The translations under genes were made by a program, and so were the position numbers. 64,000 nucleotides of DNA from Fictibacillus gelatini DSM 15865 (GTDB lineage Bacteria; Bacillota; Bacilli; Bacillales; Fictibacillaceae). The DNA lies in NCBI RefSeq assembly GCF_000430745.1, contig NZ_AUMP01000004.1, positions 123,560 to 187,559 of the forward strand, in the 5' to 3' direction. The stretch's first letter is position 1. The number at the start of each line of letters is the position of its first letter. Under the pieces are notes generated by a model, which worked only from the letters and a program-made list of their open reading frames with translations, was not told the DNA's origin and did not search any database. Shown here one piece after another: positions 54,351 through 62,142 of the stretch.

Positions 54351-55550
54351 CTAAATTTCGTAATTAGCCCAAGCCTTCAATAATGACCGCATTCGGCTAG
54401 AAGGCAAATATAGTTTGATCGGTTCGCCGTTTCGAATTCTCGACCGCCATATCCATTGAAGTAGTTCGGAAACCGCGAGAAGATCCTCGTTTACTGTTAC
54501 ACCATTGTCTTGAAAAAACGGTTTTTCAAATGCCGGGTTCATGAATCGATTGTAAGCATAAATAAGGACGGATCTGTCAGCGTAGTCATTAGTCGCACGC
54601 ATATTCATCGGTATAAACCCTTTTGTATAACCTTTTCCTTGTAAAAATGGCTTTACTGATTGCAAAGTCGTCCATAAAACATCTTTTGTCTTAGCATTAG
54701 CAACTCTTCGAACATATGATGTAATACTTTTTTGAATTTCTTGTAACTCTTCCGCCTCTTTTCGATCAAGCCAACGCGTTGAAAAAGCTGTTCTTCCCTC
54801 ACCGTGTCGATTGTGGTCACCCTCATATAAGTCAATTAGCGCAAATAACTCTTTTCTATTGTCTCCAAAACGATCATACTCAACTAACTCGCCGTCTTTA
54901 ATACTGTTTAACTGGTATTCTATATTGTAAAGATCAAAATAATAACGTTGTATCTGAGCGTCGAATAAATAAGTCATTACATAAACATTATCGAAAGTTC
55001 TGAAAATCCTGGGCGGGAATGCCCATATTAAAAAACGGTCGCGATGATAAAAAAGGTTTCCAGCTTTTGCTAATAGTTTGATGTCATCAAAACGTCCGTA
55101 TTCATATTCGACTGCTGGAGCTATCCACTCAACACGGTTATCTCTAATTTTGATATACCCTTTTTCGAGCAACAACCGCATATCTGACGGAGAAACAGAG
55201 GCTTTCTCGATGACGTCCATTACCTCATCGAGAATTAACGTATAATTCGATGACTCTAGTAATTCGATTAACTCGTCATCTGCCATTTCGAAAAGTGCGT
55301 GAGTGGCGGCGATGTTTTCGCCATTTTCAATTTGTTTTTTAAGACTGGTTAACTTACGACCGCCTTCGGCTGCCTTAGTCGGTTGTACGAATTTCCTACT
55401 TTTCACCGTTTTAATGACGCGCTCTACCTCTGAAAGGAAGGGCGCTATATAAATGAATTTTTCGTCTAACGGTGTATTTTCGATTTTATTTAACGCCCAT
55501 GTCGTCTTACCTGCGCCCATGACTGCGTCAATCACTTGAACTTTCTCCAT
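54351..55550 (-). CDS. P-loop helicase-like protein (399 aa)
   Basis: Walker A MGAGKTT (residues 11-17), a motif Ia-like YIAPFLSEVERV, Walker B LILDEV (105-110) and a later arginine-rich QWIWRSRIRNG that could be motif VI. Similar DEAD/DEAH-like proteins occur in Bacillus phages and plasmids, where they are thought to act in replication. The canonical motif III is not clear. Start ATG 55550 behind GGGGAGAGGAACTG. It follows a 310-nt untranslated leader. Confidence 0.8.
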   Translation of the reverse strand: MEKVQVIDAVMGAGKTTWALNKIENTPLDEKFIYIAPFLSEVERVIKTVKSRKFVQPTKAAEGGRKLTSLKKQIENGENIAATHALFEMADDELIELLESSNYTLILDEVMDVIEKASVSPSDMRLLLEKGYIKIRDNRVEWIAPAVEYEYGRFDDIKLLAKAGNLFYHRDRFLIWAFPPRIFRTFDNVYVMTYLFDAQIQRYYFDLYNIEYQLNSIKDGELVEYDRFGDNRKELFALIDLYEGDHNRHGEGRTAFSTRWLDRKEAEELQEIQKSITSYVRRVANAKTKDVLWTTLQSVKPFLQGKGYTKGFIPMNMRATNDYADRSVLIYAYNRFMNPAFEKPFFQDNGVTVNEDLLAVSELLQWIWRSRIRNGEPIKLYLPSSRMRSLLKAWANYEI

Positions 55551-55861
55551 CAGTTCCTCTCCCCTCCACCAATCAATTCCGAGTATATTTGTCGGAAATA
55601 ACCCTTAAACCGTACACTTTTTCGTATATCCCCTATAAGGAAATCGCAGAAAAACCTTGATATATCAACGGTTTCAGACGACGGCGTGCACTTTTGTTGT
55701 GCACATCGATTGTCTGAGCGACATAACGGGCTAACGCCCGGCCTTCCTCATTTCATTCGTCGGCGATATGTATTTACCGCGATAATCATTTCAGCATACA
55801 TAATCGCGAAAATGTAATGATATGTGCCGGACCGATAGGGACGGTATGTTTTATCTTTTCT
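55551..55861 (-). promoter_or_regulatory. Structured untranslated leader of the helicase-like gene
   Basis: No convincing gene. Holds nested inverted repeats: TCAGAC (55713-55718 on the plus complement) and GTCTGA enclosing GTGCAC (55686-55691) and GTGCAC (55699-55704); GGGC-TAAC-GCCC at 55729-55738; and TTGATATATCAA at 55657-55668 flanked by AACC/GGTT. May be an attenuator, an origin, or a transfer origin. Confidence 0.5.
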
Positions 55862-56059
55862 TCATTTTACCACATAATTCCGAATTAGCGTACAAGTGTT
55901 CACGTTAATAAATAAGGCCAGCGTCTTCCTAAACGGCCCTATACGCAACCCGAAGCGTTGCCGCACCTCGACCTCCGTAAAGGGTCGCGCGCTGTTAACC
56001 GTGAGCGGGCGTGCCCTTGCCACCGACACGCCGACTAGCGGATGCCTGCGTTTATTCAA
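55862..56059 (-). CDS. Possible small basic protein (65 aa)
   Basis: Starts with a TTG that overlaps the upstream stop codon by 4 bp, which suggests translational coupling. The middle (FTEVEVRQRFGLRIGPFRKT) has the look of a winged-helix or similar DNA-binding segment. A second frame is open on the opposite strand. Without a comparison I rate it as doubtful. Confidence 0.38.
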   Translation of the reverse strand: MNKRRHPLVGVSVARARPLTVNSARPFTEVEVRQRFGLRIGPFRKTLALFINVNTCTLIRNYVVK

Positions 56060-56367
56060 ATTAAATCGAACTGTATATCATCGTTCATTTTAACGATCGT
56101 ATTTCGGAATAAATCGTAAGCGCTCATTCGCTTCATTTTCGCGATAAACGATACAACCAACGGTACAACGTCCTTTCCTGCGGTGTTTCCGATGACCATG
56201 CTGCCACCCGACTGTTTAAAAACGTCCGGCGAATCCGTCGGCTGGACTTCGACCAGTAGTACAGTTCCGTCTTTTTCCGCGATAACTGCCGTGTGTTCAT
56301 CGATTAAAAACCCGTCGTACTGAATAAACTCCGCTACCATGTCATACATAACGATCACTTTTTTCAT
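56056..56367 (-). CDS. Unknown small protein (103 aa)
   Basis: Strand-rich protein (MKKVIVMYDMVAEFIQYDGF; TAVIAEKDGTVLLVEVQPTD) with an amphipathic C-terminal helix. Start ATG 56367 behind GGAGGCG. Part of the operon read from the repressor-controlled promoter. No family recognised. Confidence 0.68.
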   Translation of the reverse strand: MKKVIVMYDMVAEFIQYDGFLIDEHTAVIAEKDGTVLLVEVQPTDSPDVFKQSGGSMVIGNTAGKDVVPLVVSFIAKMKRMSAYDLFRNTIVKMNDDIQFDLI

Positions 56368-56477
56368 ATTTCTGCGCCTCCAATTTTAATTTTTGATTGT
56401 ACGTGGTCAAACGCTTTAAACGATTCCTGCGACGCTCGCCTAACGGTTGTGCTTGCGCCTCACGATACTTGCGGAAG

Positions 56478-56876
56478 TCATTCCTTCGACCCTCCCATTA
56501 AATCGAAATCGACGTCAGCCCATCCAAACTTCGGATAAAGCACTTCGGTTAACAGCTGCCATCCGTTGAGTCCTGCGAGCCAGTCGTAAAGTTCGCCCGC
56601 CTTCTCTTCCGTTAATTTACCGCGCCAACGTTCTTTTAACGTGATACCGGACGTTCCGTCAGATACAACGAGTTTTTTGTCCGTGTTGGGCCACGTTATC
56701 TTTACGAGTGCGACATGTCCGTTGTCGGATTGATAAATTGCGTGTGTGTAGCCGATTGCAAAACCGTGCTCGATTTCGTATGGTTCGTCGTCCGGGTCCC
56801 AGTCTTTAAGTGGAAAATAAATCTGTACGGGTTCGATGAAACGTGGTCCGCCCCCATCTATCGGTTCTAATGACAT
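56478..56876 (-). CDS. Unknown acidic protein, first gene of the switch-controlled operon (132 aa)
   Basis: Starts at ATG 56876, 8 nt after GGAGG; the ATG at 56882 is too close. Protein starts MSLEPIDGGGPRFIEPVQ and contains tryptophan-rich LNGWQLLTEVLYPKFGWADV. The gene ends GGSKE-TGA-C; directly behind it a +1 frame stays open for 45 codons (see finding). Being the first gene under the repressor, it may be an early antirepressor or replication protein. No family recognised. Confidence 0.7.
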   Translation of the reverse strand: MSLEPIDGGGPRFIEPVQIYFPLKDWDPDDEPYEIEHGFAIGYTHAIYQSDNGHVALVKITWPNTDKKLVVSDGTSGITLKERWRGKLTEEKAGELYDWLAGLNGWQLLTEVLYPKFGWADVDFDLMGGSKE

Positions 56877-56894
56877 TTGCATGTCCTCCTTTAT

Positions 56895-56972
56895 TTACGA
56901 ATTTCGTAATCGATACTTTGATTATAATTACGTTTTTCGTAATTGTCAACAAAATAATTACTAATTTCGTAA
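56895..56972. promoter_or_regulatory. Three phage-type operators between repressor and divergent operon
   Basis: Three 15-bp near-palindromes: 56895-56909 (TTACGAATTTCGTAA, perfect), 56928-56942 (TTACGTTTTTCGTAA) and 56958-56972 (TTACTAATTTCGTAA). Centres are 33 and 30 bp apart, close to three helical turns, which puts them on the same DNA face. The middle site lies inside the spacer of the leftward promoter. Arrangement like the lambda OR region. Confidence 0.85.
56921..56949 (-). promoter_or_regulatory. Consensus leftward promoter of the switch
   Basis: Minus strand TTGACA (56949-56944), a 17-nt spacer and TATAAT (56926-56921), all consensus. The spacer is occupied by the middle operator, so repressor binding would block RNA polymerase directly. 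Drives the operon beginning at 56876. Confidence 0.92.
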
Positions 56973-57006
56973 TTTTTCTGTTATTATTAAGTTAGAGGAG
57001 GGCAGA

Positions 57007-57225
57007 ATGGTTATGGTTATTGTTCACTGTAGATTAAAAGAATTGTTGGAGGAGCGAAAAATGGAGCAGAAAGAATTGGCTTCATTAACTAAAATAAGGG
57101 AAGCGACTATTTCAGAAATGTGCAGAAATATCAATAAAACTTTTCCGCGACATATCGTTGAAAAAATTGCTGACGCGCTTGAACTTAATGACATAAATGA
57201 GTTAATTACTTTTGAACATAAATAA
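57007..57225 (+). CDS. XRE-family repressor of the element (72 aa)
   Basis: A one-domain Cro/C1 helix-turn-helix of the YozG type: RLKELLEERKMEQKELASLT, recognition helix REATISEMCRN. Start ATG 57007 behind GAGGAGGG. Divergent from the leftward operon, with three operators in between, so it most likely holds the element silent and also controls itself. No peptidase or RecA-cleavage domain, so induction must act by another route. Confidence 0.85.
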   Translation: MVMVIVHCRLKELLEERKMEQKELASLTKIREATISEMCRNINKTFPRHIVEKIADALELNDINELITFEHK

Positions 57226-57250
57226 AACGCCCCAATTAAAGGGCGTCTTT
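57226..57250. terminator. Bidirectional terminator between the repressor and the ftsK operon
   Basis: ACGCCC and GGGCGT stem, T-rich on the plus side (CTTTCTTTT) and TTTTATTT on the minus side. Confidence 0.8.
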
Positions 57251-57394
57251 CTTTTGCGTTTTAACCTCGTCAATCCATCGCAAGAACTCCGTATTATTCT
57301 TTATTTCTCGATTTAGTCTTACGATATTCTTCCCGGCCTTTACCGCCCCTAACGCACAATACACCGCCCCGGCGACGAAAATTAACGGCAACAT
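57236..57394 (-). CDS. Small membrane protein (52 aa), third gene of the ftsK operon
   Basis: Starts at ATG 57394, 6 nt after the stop of the upstream gene. One N-terminal membrane helix (MLPLIFVAGAVYCALGAV) and a charged tail (KAGKNIVRLNREIKNNTEF...). Such small membrane proteins accompany translocases in conjugative elements; here the role is unknown. The stop codon is inside the terminator. Confidence 0.65.
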   Translation of the reverse strand: MLPLIFVAGAVYCALGAVKAGKNIVRLNREIKNNTEFLRWIDEVKTQKKDAL

Positions 57395-57399
57395 TCCGA

Positions 57400-58002
57400 T
57401 CACCCGACCTTTTGCATTAGTTCCGCGACACTGGTGCTTTGTAGAATCCGGAATGGTTGCGGTTCAACGTCGTATTTGTACGGGCTGACGATCCACACGT
57501 TAGGAAAGTACCGTTTGTCTTTTGGCTGCCAGCTTGCGTCTTTCCATAGTTCCGAGTCGAAATAGTTACGGTATCTTTGTATTTTTGCGTCCATAACCTT
57601 TTTTGAGTACACATTACGTTGGATCTCGATGTAGAACGGCGCGCCCTGCCATATCATAAACGCGTCGGGTTCAGACGTCCCTTTGGCGCCTAGCTTCGGT
57701 TCAACTACGAATTGTTTAGGCTCCGCGTACTTCCGTAGCTCTTTGTAAAACTCAACGATCGCAAGAAAATGCGGTATTTTAGTTGATTCTTTTTTTACCG
57801 GTCGTGGCGCAGGAAAATAAAGATACGGTATCCTTTGCGTATCAACCTCTACGTATCCGTCACGGCGCAACCTTTTTAAAACGGTATTGCATGAGGTTAC
57901 CGGCTGCTTAAGGTTAGCGAAATGCAAGTCGATAATGTCATCGCGACTCATAACCCGAAACCGTTGTAAGTAGTCAATGATCGCTTTATCGCGGGCTTTC
58001 AT
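57400..58002 (-). CDS. Replication-relaxation family protein
   Basis: A 200-residue protein with an N-terminal winged helix (MKARDKAIIDYLQRFRVMSR) and a C-terminal part with GTSEPDAFMIWQGAPFYIEI, an acidic nuclease-like pattern (D, E-x-E) and conserved KRYFPNVWIVSPYKYD. This is the replication-relaxation family of Firmicute plasmids and integrated elements. Start ATG 58002 behind GGGAGGGG; the frame overlaps the translocase gene by 17 bp, so the two proteins probably act together. Confidence 0.83.
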   Translation of the reverse strand: MKARDKAIIDYLQRFRVMSRDDIIDLHFANLKQPVTSCNTVLKRLRRDGYVEVDTQRIPYLYFPAPRPVKKESTKIPHFLAIVEFYKELRKYAEPKQFVVEPKLGAKGTSEPDAFMIWQGAPFYIEIQRNVYSKKVMDAKIQRYRNYFDSELWKDASWQPKDKRYFPNVWIVSPYKYDVEPQPFRILQSTSVAELMQKVG

Positions 58003-59158
58003 CGTTAAACCCCTCCCAGTTGAATAAGTCTTTGAAGTTTTCCGGGCTGTCACTTAAATCGTTCGTTATCGAAGAGTCCGTCTGTACTTTCGCAACTTTA
58101 AACGGTTCTAACAGTTTCTTTGCGCGGTCTGATTCGAGTAAAACGCCTTGCAAACACTCGGTCGCCTCGAGTTTAAGATAAAACCGTCCTTTTTCCGTCA
58201 CCTTAATATCGGCGGCTTCTTTACTGCCGAGCGCAATGTTTGAATTGATACGGTCAGACGCTCGGAAAGCCATGCGTACAACCAAATTGCTTTTGAGCCT
58301 GCCGCTGATTACTTCACGATCCGCCCGTTGCATGGAAAGCACCAGGTACACGCCAAGCGCCCGGCCGATTGCCGCAATTTCATCGATTATCGCCATCGAA
58401 TCAGCTTCGTCCTTTATCATCGATACCTCATCGATTACCAATACGATATACGGCTCCTTTTGACCGCTCAACTCTGCGATATGGTGTAGTTCGTTGTCTG
58501 CGAGTAACTTACCTCGGCGCCTCATTTCGGATTGAATCACCTTCAAAACTTCGTACAAGTCGCTCGGGTCCGTTATAATGTCGCCTTTTACCGCACCAAC
58601 CCGTTTGAACAAAAATAACTCCGATTGCTTCATATCGCATAAGTACAACTGCAGTTCGTCGGCTGTCTTCTCCTGTATCAACGCGGTCAAAATGGCTCTT
58701 AACTGCGTTGACTTACCGCTACCTGTTTCGCCGGAAATTAAAAGGTGCGGATGTTCCGTCATGTCGTACGTTACGAGTTCACCGCGGCCATTAACGCCGG
58801 CCAGTATTGGTACGCGCTTGTTACCGAACGCTTCGCTTATTTGCGCAAAGTCATAGCGGTAATTCGATGATTGCTTGCGGTCATAAACGTTAAGTACGAA
58901 TTTTTTATTATTGCGTTCGAGTTCGATTGCCATGCCGTATTTGTTCTCAAATAGCCATCGCTTTTTTTCGATGTCAGCCGGGTTTAAACCGAGTGGTACG
59001 GTAAAGACGTACTCTACTCGCCCGGGTAACGGCCTTATCGAATGGATTTTCGGAAAAATACGTATGTCGTCCTTGCCTATTTTTTTCTTAAGGTAAATTT
59101 GGCCAGCGCGGAATGTTTTTATCAACTCAATACGTAAAAATAATCGCCTCAATACCAC
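57986..59158 (-). CDS. FtsK/SpoIIIE-type DNA translocase (390 aa)
   Basis: Walker A SGETGSGKS (142-150), Walker B LVIDE (240-244), and an arginine/SMQRADREV region near 275. The N-terminal ~115 residues have no clear membrane helix but contain RIELIKTFRAGQIYLKKKIG. It lacks the long linker and gamma domain of FtsK and SpoIIIE and is much closer in size to plasmid and ICE coupling proteins (e.g. ConQ type) or TraB-like translocases. Start GTG 59158 behind GGAGGGAGCGG. Confidence 0.88.
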   Translation of the reverse strand: MVLRRLFLRIELIKTFRAGQIYLKKKIGKDDIRIFPKIHSIRPLPGRVEYVFTVPLGLNPADIEKKRWLFENKYGMAIELERNNKKFVLNVYDRKQSSNYRYDFAQISEAFGNKRVPILAGVNGRGELVTYDMTEHPHLLISGETGSGKSTQLRAILTALIQEKTADELQLYLCDMKQSELFLFKRVGAVKGDIITDPSDLYEVLKVIQSEMRRRGKLLADNELHHIAELSGQKEPYIVLVIDEVSMIKDEADSMAIIDEIAAIGRALGVYLVLSMQRADREVISGRLKSNLVVRMAFRASDRINSNIALGSKEAADIKVTEKGRFYLKLEATECLQGVLLESDRAKKLLEPFKVAKVQTDSSITNDLSDSPENFKDLFNWEGFNDESPR

Positions 59159-59326
59159 GCTCCGCTCCCTCCCTTCGCTACGCTACTTTTTAAACAATTT
59201 TAGTTTTTCTTTAATAACGGTAAATTTCACTTGTACTTTACTGATAATAAAAACGCGGTAACTAACTCATTTATTATCAATTTAGCTTTCGAATTTTTTA
59301 CCGTGATAGATACCTATGCAGGACCA

Positions 59327-59387
59327 CTTGTCTAACTTTCACAATTTTTTGCGATAGGTTTGTATATTTTTGTGAAAGAGGGACAAG
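59327..59387. repeat. 61-bp imperfect inverted repeat in the divergent ftsK/XRE region
   Basis: CTTGTC-taa-CTTTCACAA pairs with TTGTGAAAG-agg-GACAAG, leaving a 25-bp centre. It lies in the 266-bp gap between the ftsK start and the XRE gene, so it may be a regulator's operator or an origin. Rest of the gap is AT-rich with no gene. Confidence 0.75.
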
Positions 59388-59424
59388 ACTGTTAACGCCG
59401 AATAATATAAACGAGGTGTTTAAC

Positions 59425-59646
59425 GTGTTCAGTTTTAAAAAGAGAACGAAACTAGGACGGTTTTTAGATCGGAATGGATTAACGCAAGAGGAATTAGTAA
59501 AACAATCAAGAGTTAGTCGTAACACCGTGAGCAAATTGTGTTCAGACGAGGAATACACGCCGAATGTCTCGACAATGAGAAAAATACTTAACGCAATACG
59601 GAAGATCGATCCATCGATAAAATCGGATGATTTTTGGGATATGTAA
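59425..59646 (+). CDS. XRE-family regulator (73 aa)
   Basis: Cro/C1 helix-turn-helix: RFLDRNGLTQEELVKQSRVS, recognition helix RNTVSKLCSDE. Start GTG 59425 is 6 nt after GAGGTG; the upstream GTG at 59416 overlaps that site. Divergent from ftsK with a large inverted repeat in between, so it probably represses the translocase operon. Confidence 0.82.
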   Translation: MFSFKKRTKLGRFLDRNGLTQEELVKQSRVSRNTVSKLCSDEEYTPNVSTMRKILNAIRKIDPSIKSDDFWDM

Positions 59647-59863
59647 AAATATGTAATTATGAGTTTATTTTCGGTGTGCGAATTTAAAATGCACTTGTTG
59701 TAGCGGTACGAGGGGGTGGTGGGGGTGTGTACCCCCTCCCTGCTAAAAACAAGAACATATATTCGCTAACAACATTCATTCAATCGTTTAATTTTATACA
59801 GTTTATTCATTCTTTATTCAAAAATTAGTTTACATAATGCTAATTTTCGGAATCAATATAAAC
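59647..59863. other. Spacer with G-rich hairpin
   Basis: GAGGGGGT (59710-59717) and ACCCCCTC (59731-59738) are exact complements; the loop is again G-rich (GGTGGGGGTGTGT), so a quadruplex is possible. No T run, so not a normal terminator. No gene seen in the remaining AT-rich part. Confidence 0.5.
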
Positions 59864-60028
59864 TCACAGACGTTGAATTGACGCGGTTTCTAACAATCCC
59901 TTTAATTTCCGATTATACACAATTTTATACATCGTTAATTTGTCGGGCTTTGTAGCGTTAGGCCTGCCGGAAAGGCTCCGCATATCTTGCATATATTTAA
60001 ACAGGTGAAACGTATACATTTTACGCAT
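59864..60028 (-). CDS. Small basic protein (54 aa)
   Basis: ATG 60028 behind GAGGTGATAGCTT. Starts MRKMYTFHLFKYMQDMRSLS, then KPDKLTMYKIVYNRKLKGLL. Basic, helical; no family recognised. It is read from the same direction as the replication-type protein, about 150 bp downstream. Confidence 0.6.
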   Translation of the reverse strand: MRKMYTFHLFKYMQDMRSLSGRPNATKPDKLTMYKIVYNRKLKGLLETASIQRL

Positions 60029-60177
60029 AAGCTATCACCTCACTCCGAAAATTTTCGAGGGGGCTTCCGTCGGAGCCGTGCGGTTAGTGAATTCATACAA
60101 ATTGTATACGAATGTAACTCACTGTAACTAATATAAAGTAAGTTACTTCTATTATACACATCCATTGGTGGGTAGGG
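60029..60177. promoter_or_regulatory. Repeat-rich spacer, possible operator or origin
   Basis: Around 60090-60150: ATACAA-A-TTGTAT palindrome, two GTAACT direct repeats 10 bp apart (GTAACTCACTGTAACT) and an inverted GTAAC...GTTAC. Short clustered repeats next to a replication-type gene are typical of iteron-like sites. Confidence 0.4.
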
Positions 60178-60948
60178 TTACACTACGGTAAACCACTCGT
60201 TGGTACCGCCAGTTTTAAATTCGATGCCTAGCGATTCTATTTCCTCGTAGTACTTATCGTCTAGTTTGCGATCCATCACACCGTAGAAGTACGCAAAGGG
60301 ATTACGTACCCTTCCCGTCTTGTATGTGCGTATCATTTGCTTAAAAGCATTTATGGCGACGTCTAAAACTGTCTGGTCATCGAATGCTTTATGTGCGCAT
60401 ATCTTAGCCATACGCCAGTACTCTTCGATAGTCTTTGCGTTATCCCAAAACGTAGACACTAGGTGGGTGAAAGCGTTTGGTACACGATCACTTGTAAACG
60501 AAGAATCTAACGTTATTTTAGTTTTATGTATTAAGGTTTCTTTGCAATCCGTATCCTTTTCCGCCTTACTCTCGCTAGGACTTTCGCTAACCGGACGACT
60601 GGACACTTTCGCCTGGTCACACGCTTGAATCACGCAAATGTCATAACCACGGCCGCCGCGTTCCCGAATGGTCGGAATACGTTTGATAGCACCGATCTCT
60701 TCTAACGTTTTTAGCGCTCGCCTAACGGTTTTCTCCGATTTATCGATTAACTTTGCGAGTGTGGCCGCCTTTAACCAGGACACGCCGATCACAACGCAAG
60801 AATAACGGCTAATCGTCTTAAGCACGGTTACGGCCGTCTTATTAAGTTGCTGCGCATTGTAATATAAATGTTGACGGACAGCTTCGTTAAGTTCCGCGAT
60901 CGATTCGAACGACTGGTGTTCACGATATTCTTCATACGCCCATTGCAC
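60178..60948 (-). CDS. Winged-helix replication-type protein (256 aa)
   Basis: Residues ~30-110 form a winged helix (TAVTVLKTISRYSCVVIGVS; AATLAKLIDKSEKTVRRALK; GAIKRIPTIRERGGRGYD). A polar linker (about 115-145) leads to a helical C-terminal domain (AINAFKQMIRTYKTGRVRNP). The layout is that of RepA/DnaD-like initiators of Bacillus plasmids and phages. Start at 60948 (GTG/ATG region). Between integrase and translocase, as expected for an element that replicates after excision. Initiator role inferred. Confidence 0.7.
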   Translation of the reverse strand: MQWAYEEYREHQSFESIAELNEAVRQHLYYNAQQLNKTAVTVLKTISRYSCVVIGVSWLKAATLAKLIDKSEKTVRRALKTLEEIGAIKRIPTIRERGGRGYDICVIQACDQAKVSSRPVSESPSESKAEKDTDCKETLIHKTKITLDSSFTSDRVPNAFTHLVSTFWDNAKTIEEYWRMAKICAHKAFDDQTVLDVAINAFKQMIRTYKTGRVRNPFAYFYGVMDRKLDDKYYEEIESLGIEFKTGGTNEWFTVV

Positions 60949-60979
60949 GTTAACCCCTCCGGATTGACCGAAGAAAAAG

Positions 60980-61072
60980 CATACCGAATAAACTTGAAAA
61001 ATCCTAAATTTTCAAGTAAGATAATTATAAACAAACAGTATCGGTCCGCGTTGGCAGACGCGGGCTTTTTCT
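60980..61072 (+). other. Inverted repeat and plus-strand terminator beside the integrase stop
   Basis: CTTGAAAA and TTTTCAAG arms (about 60991-61014) overlap a plus-strand TTGAAA, 17 nt, TAAGAT. About 35 nt later, CCGCGT (61046-61051) and ACGCGG (61058-61063) plus GCTTTTTCTTT form a terminator for the plus strand, although no plus-strand gene is present. Could encode a short RNA antisense to the integrase end or regulate the winged-helix gene. Confidence 0.4.
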
Positions 61073-61081
61073 TTCGTCTTT

Positions 61082-62053
61082 TTATTTAAGATTTTTTAAT
61101 GGTGAAAAACTCTTATGCTTGTCCCTTACTTCATTGCTGTAAAGGTTTACATAAGTACGAACCATATCCATCGTTGTATGTCCTAAAATTTGTTGCAATT
61201 CGAAAATGCCAGCGCCATTCTGAACACTCATTTTCGCGAAGGTATGCCTAAATGTGTGACAACTACAACGAACATCGTCTATATCCGCCTCACGCCCATA
61301 GTGCGTTATTCTGCTTTGTAACTGGCGTTTAGTTAACGGTGTGTTATCGATCGTAACAAATAGCGCGTCAGTCTCCAAAACGCCTCTAATTGCGATATAT
61401 TTCCTTAACTGATCTTTCATTTTCGATTGAAACGGTACAAGGCGCTCTCTTTGCCCCTTTGCGTTTCTAATTAATAACTGCGAATCTTCCCAACGTATAT
61501 CACTTAACGTTATGCCTACAAGTTCATTCGCCCTAATGCCGGTTTCTAGCAAAAGCATGAGTATTGTTAGGTCACGTACACCTATAAACGTTTTTAGATC
61601 CGGTTGCCTAAATAACTTTCTAATTTGGTTTTTAGAAAATGTTGCGATGACACCTTTTCGCTGTCGTAATAACGCAACTTCATCAAACGGATTTTGCGGA
61701 ATGTACTTTTCTTTACGAAGAAAATTAAAGAATGCTCGAATGGCGCGTAACCTCGTATTGATGCTAACGACCTTCGCCCCTTGTTTGTCCTTCATATAAC
61801 GAATTACATTTTCTTTTATAATGTCTGCCGTTATTTCAGCGGGCTTAGTCGTTATGTCTTGCGCCTCAAGTATCTTTCGGAATGTGGTTAATTCATTGCG
61901 GTAGTACTTTATCGTGTGGTCACGCAAATTCCGTAAATTACAATCGTCTAAAAAGAGTTCGAGTAATTCGTCAAACTCGTATTTGTCCGATCGTATAGTT
62001 CCACGTAACTGCGCTAATTGTTTCGAGGATAATTCGTTACGACGTCTTGCCAT
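61082..62053 (-). CDS. int: Tyrosine recombinase (integrase) of the element
   Basis: A 323-residue XerC/D-like integrase. N-terminal core-binding domain about residues 25-115; catalytic residues R174 (TGIRANELVG), H266 and R269 (SCHTFRHTFAK), H292 (LGHTTMDMV) and Y301 (RTYVNLY). ATG 62053 is 7 nt after GGAGG; an adjacent ATG 62056 is closer. The frame stays open into the tRNA repeat, but that part is not coding. It lies next to the intact tRNA-Leu(CAA), its integration target. Confidence 0.95.
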   Translation of the reverse strand: MARRRNELSSKQLAQLRGTIRSDKYEFDELLELFLDDCNLRNLRDHTIKYYRNELTTFRKILEAQDITTKPAEITADIIKENVIRYMKDKQGAKVVSINTRLRAIRAFFNFLRKEKYIPQNPFDEVALLRQRKGVIATFSKNQIRKLFRQPDLKTFIGVRDLTILMLLLETGIRANELVGITLSDIRWEDSQLLIRNAKGQRERLVPFQSKMKDQLRKYIAIRGVLETDALFVTIDNTPLTKRQLQSRITHYGREADIDDVRCSCHTFRHTFAKMSVQNGAGIFELQQILGHTTMDMVRTYVNLYSNEVRDKHKSFSPLKNLK

Positions 62054-62142
62054 CATTGCGCCTCCAATCGAATAGATTGAACGCAGCATCGCGTACGATT
62101 CAACGCACACGATTTTTCGGCTTAAATCGTACGTAATGGGCA

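Noticed and set aside
57986..59158. Chromosomal SpoIIIE/FtsK
   Set aside because: Too short, no linker or gamma domain, and inside the integrated element.
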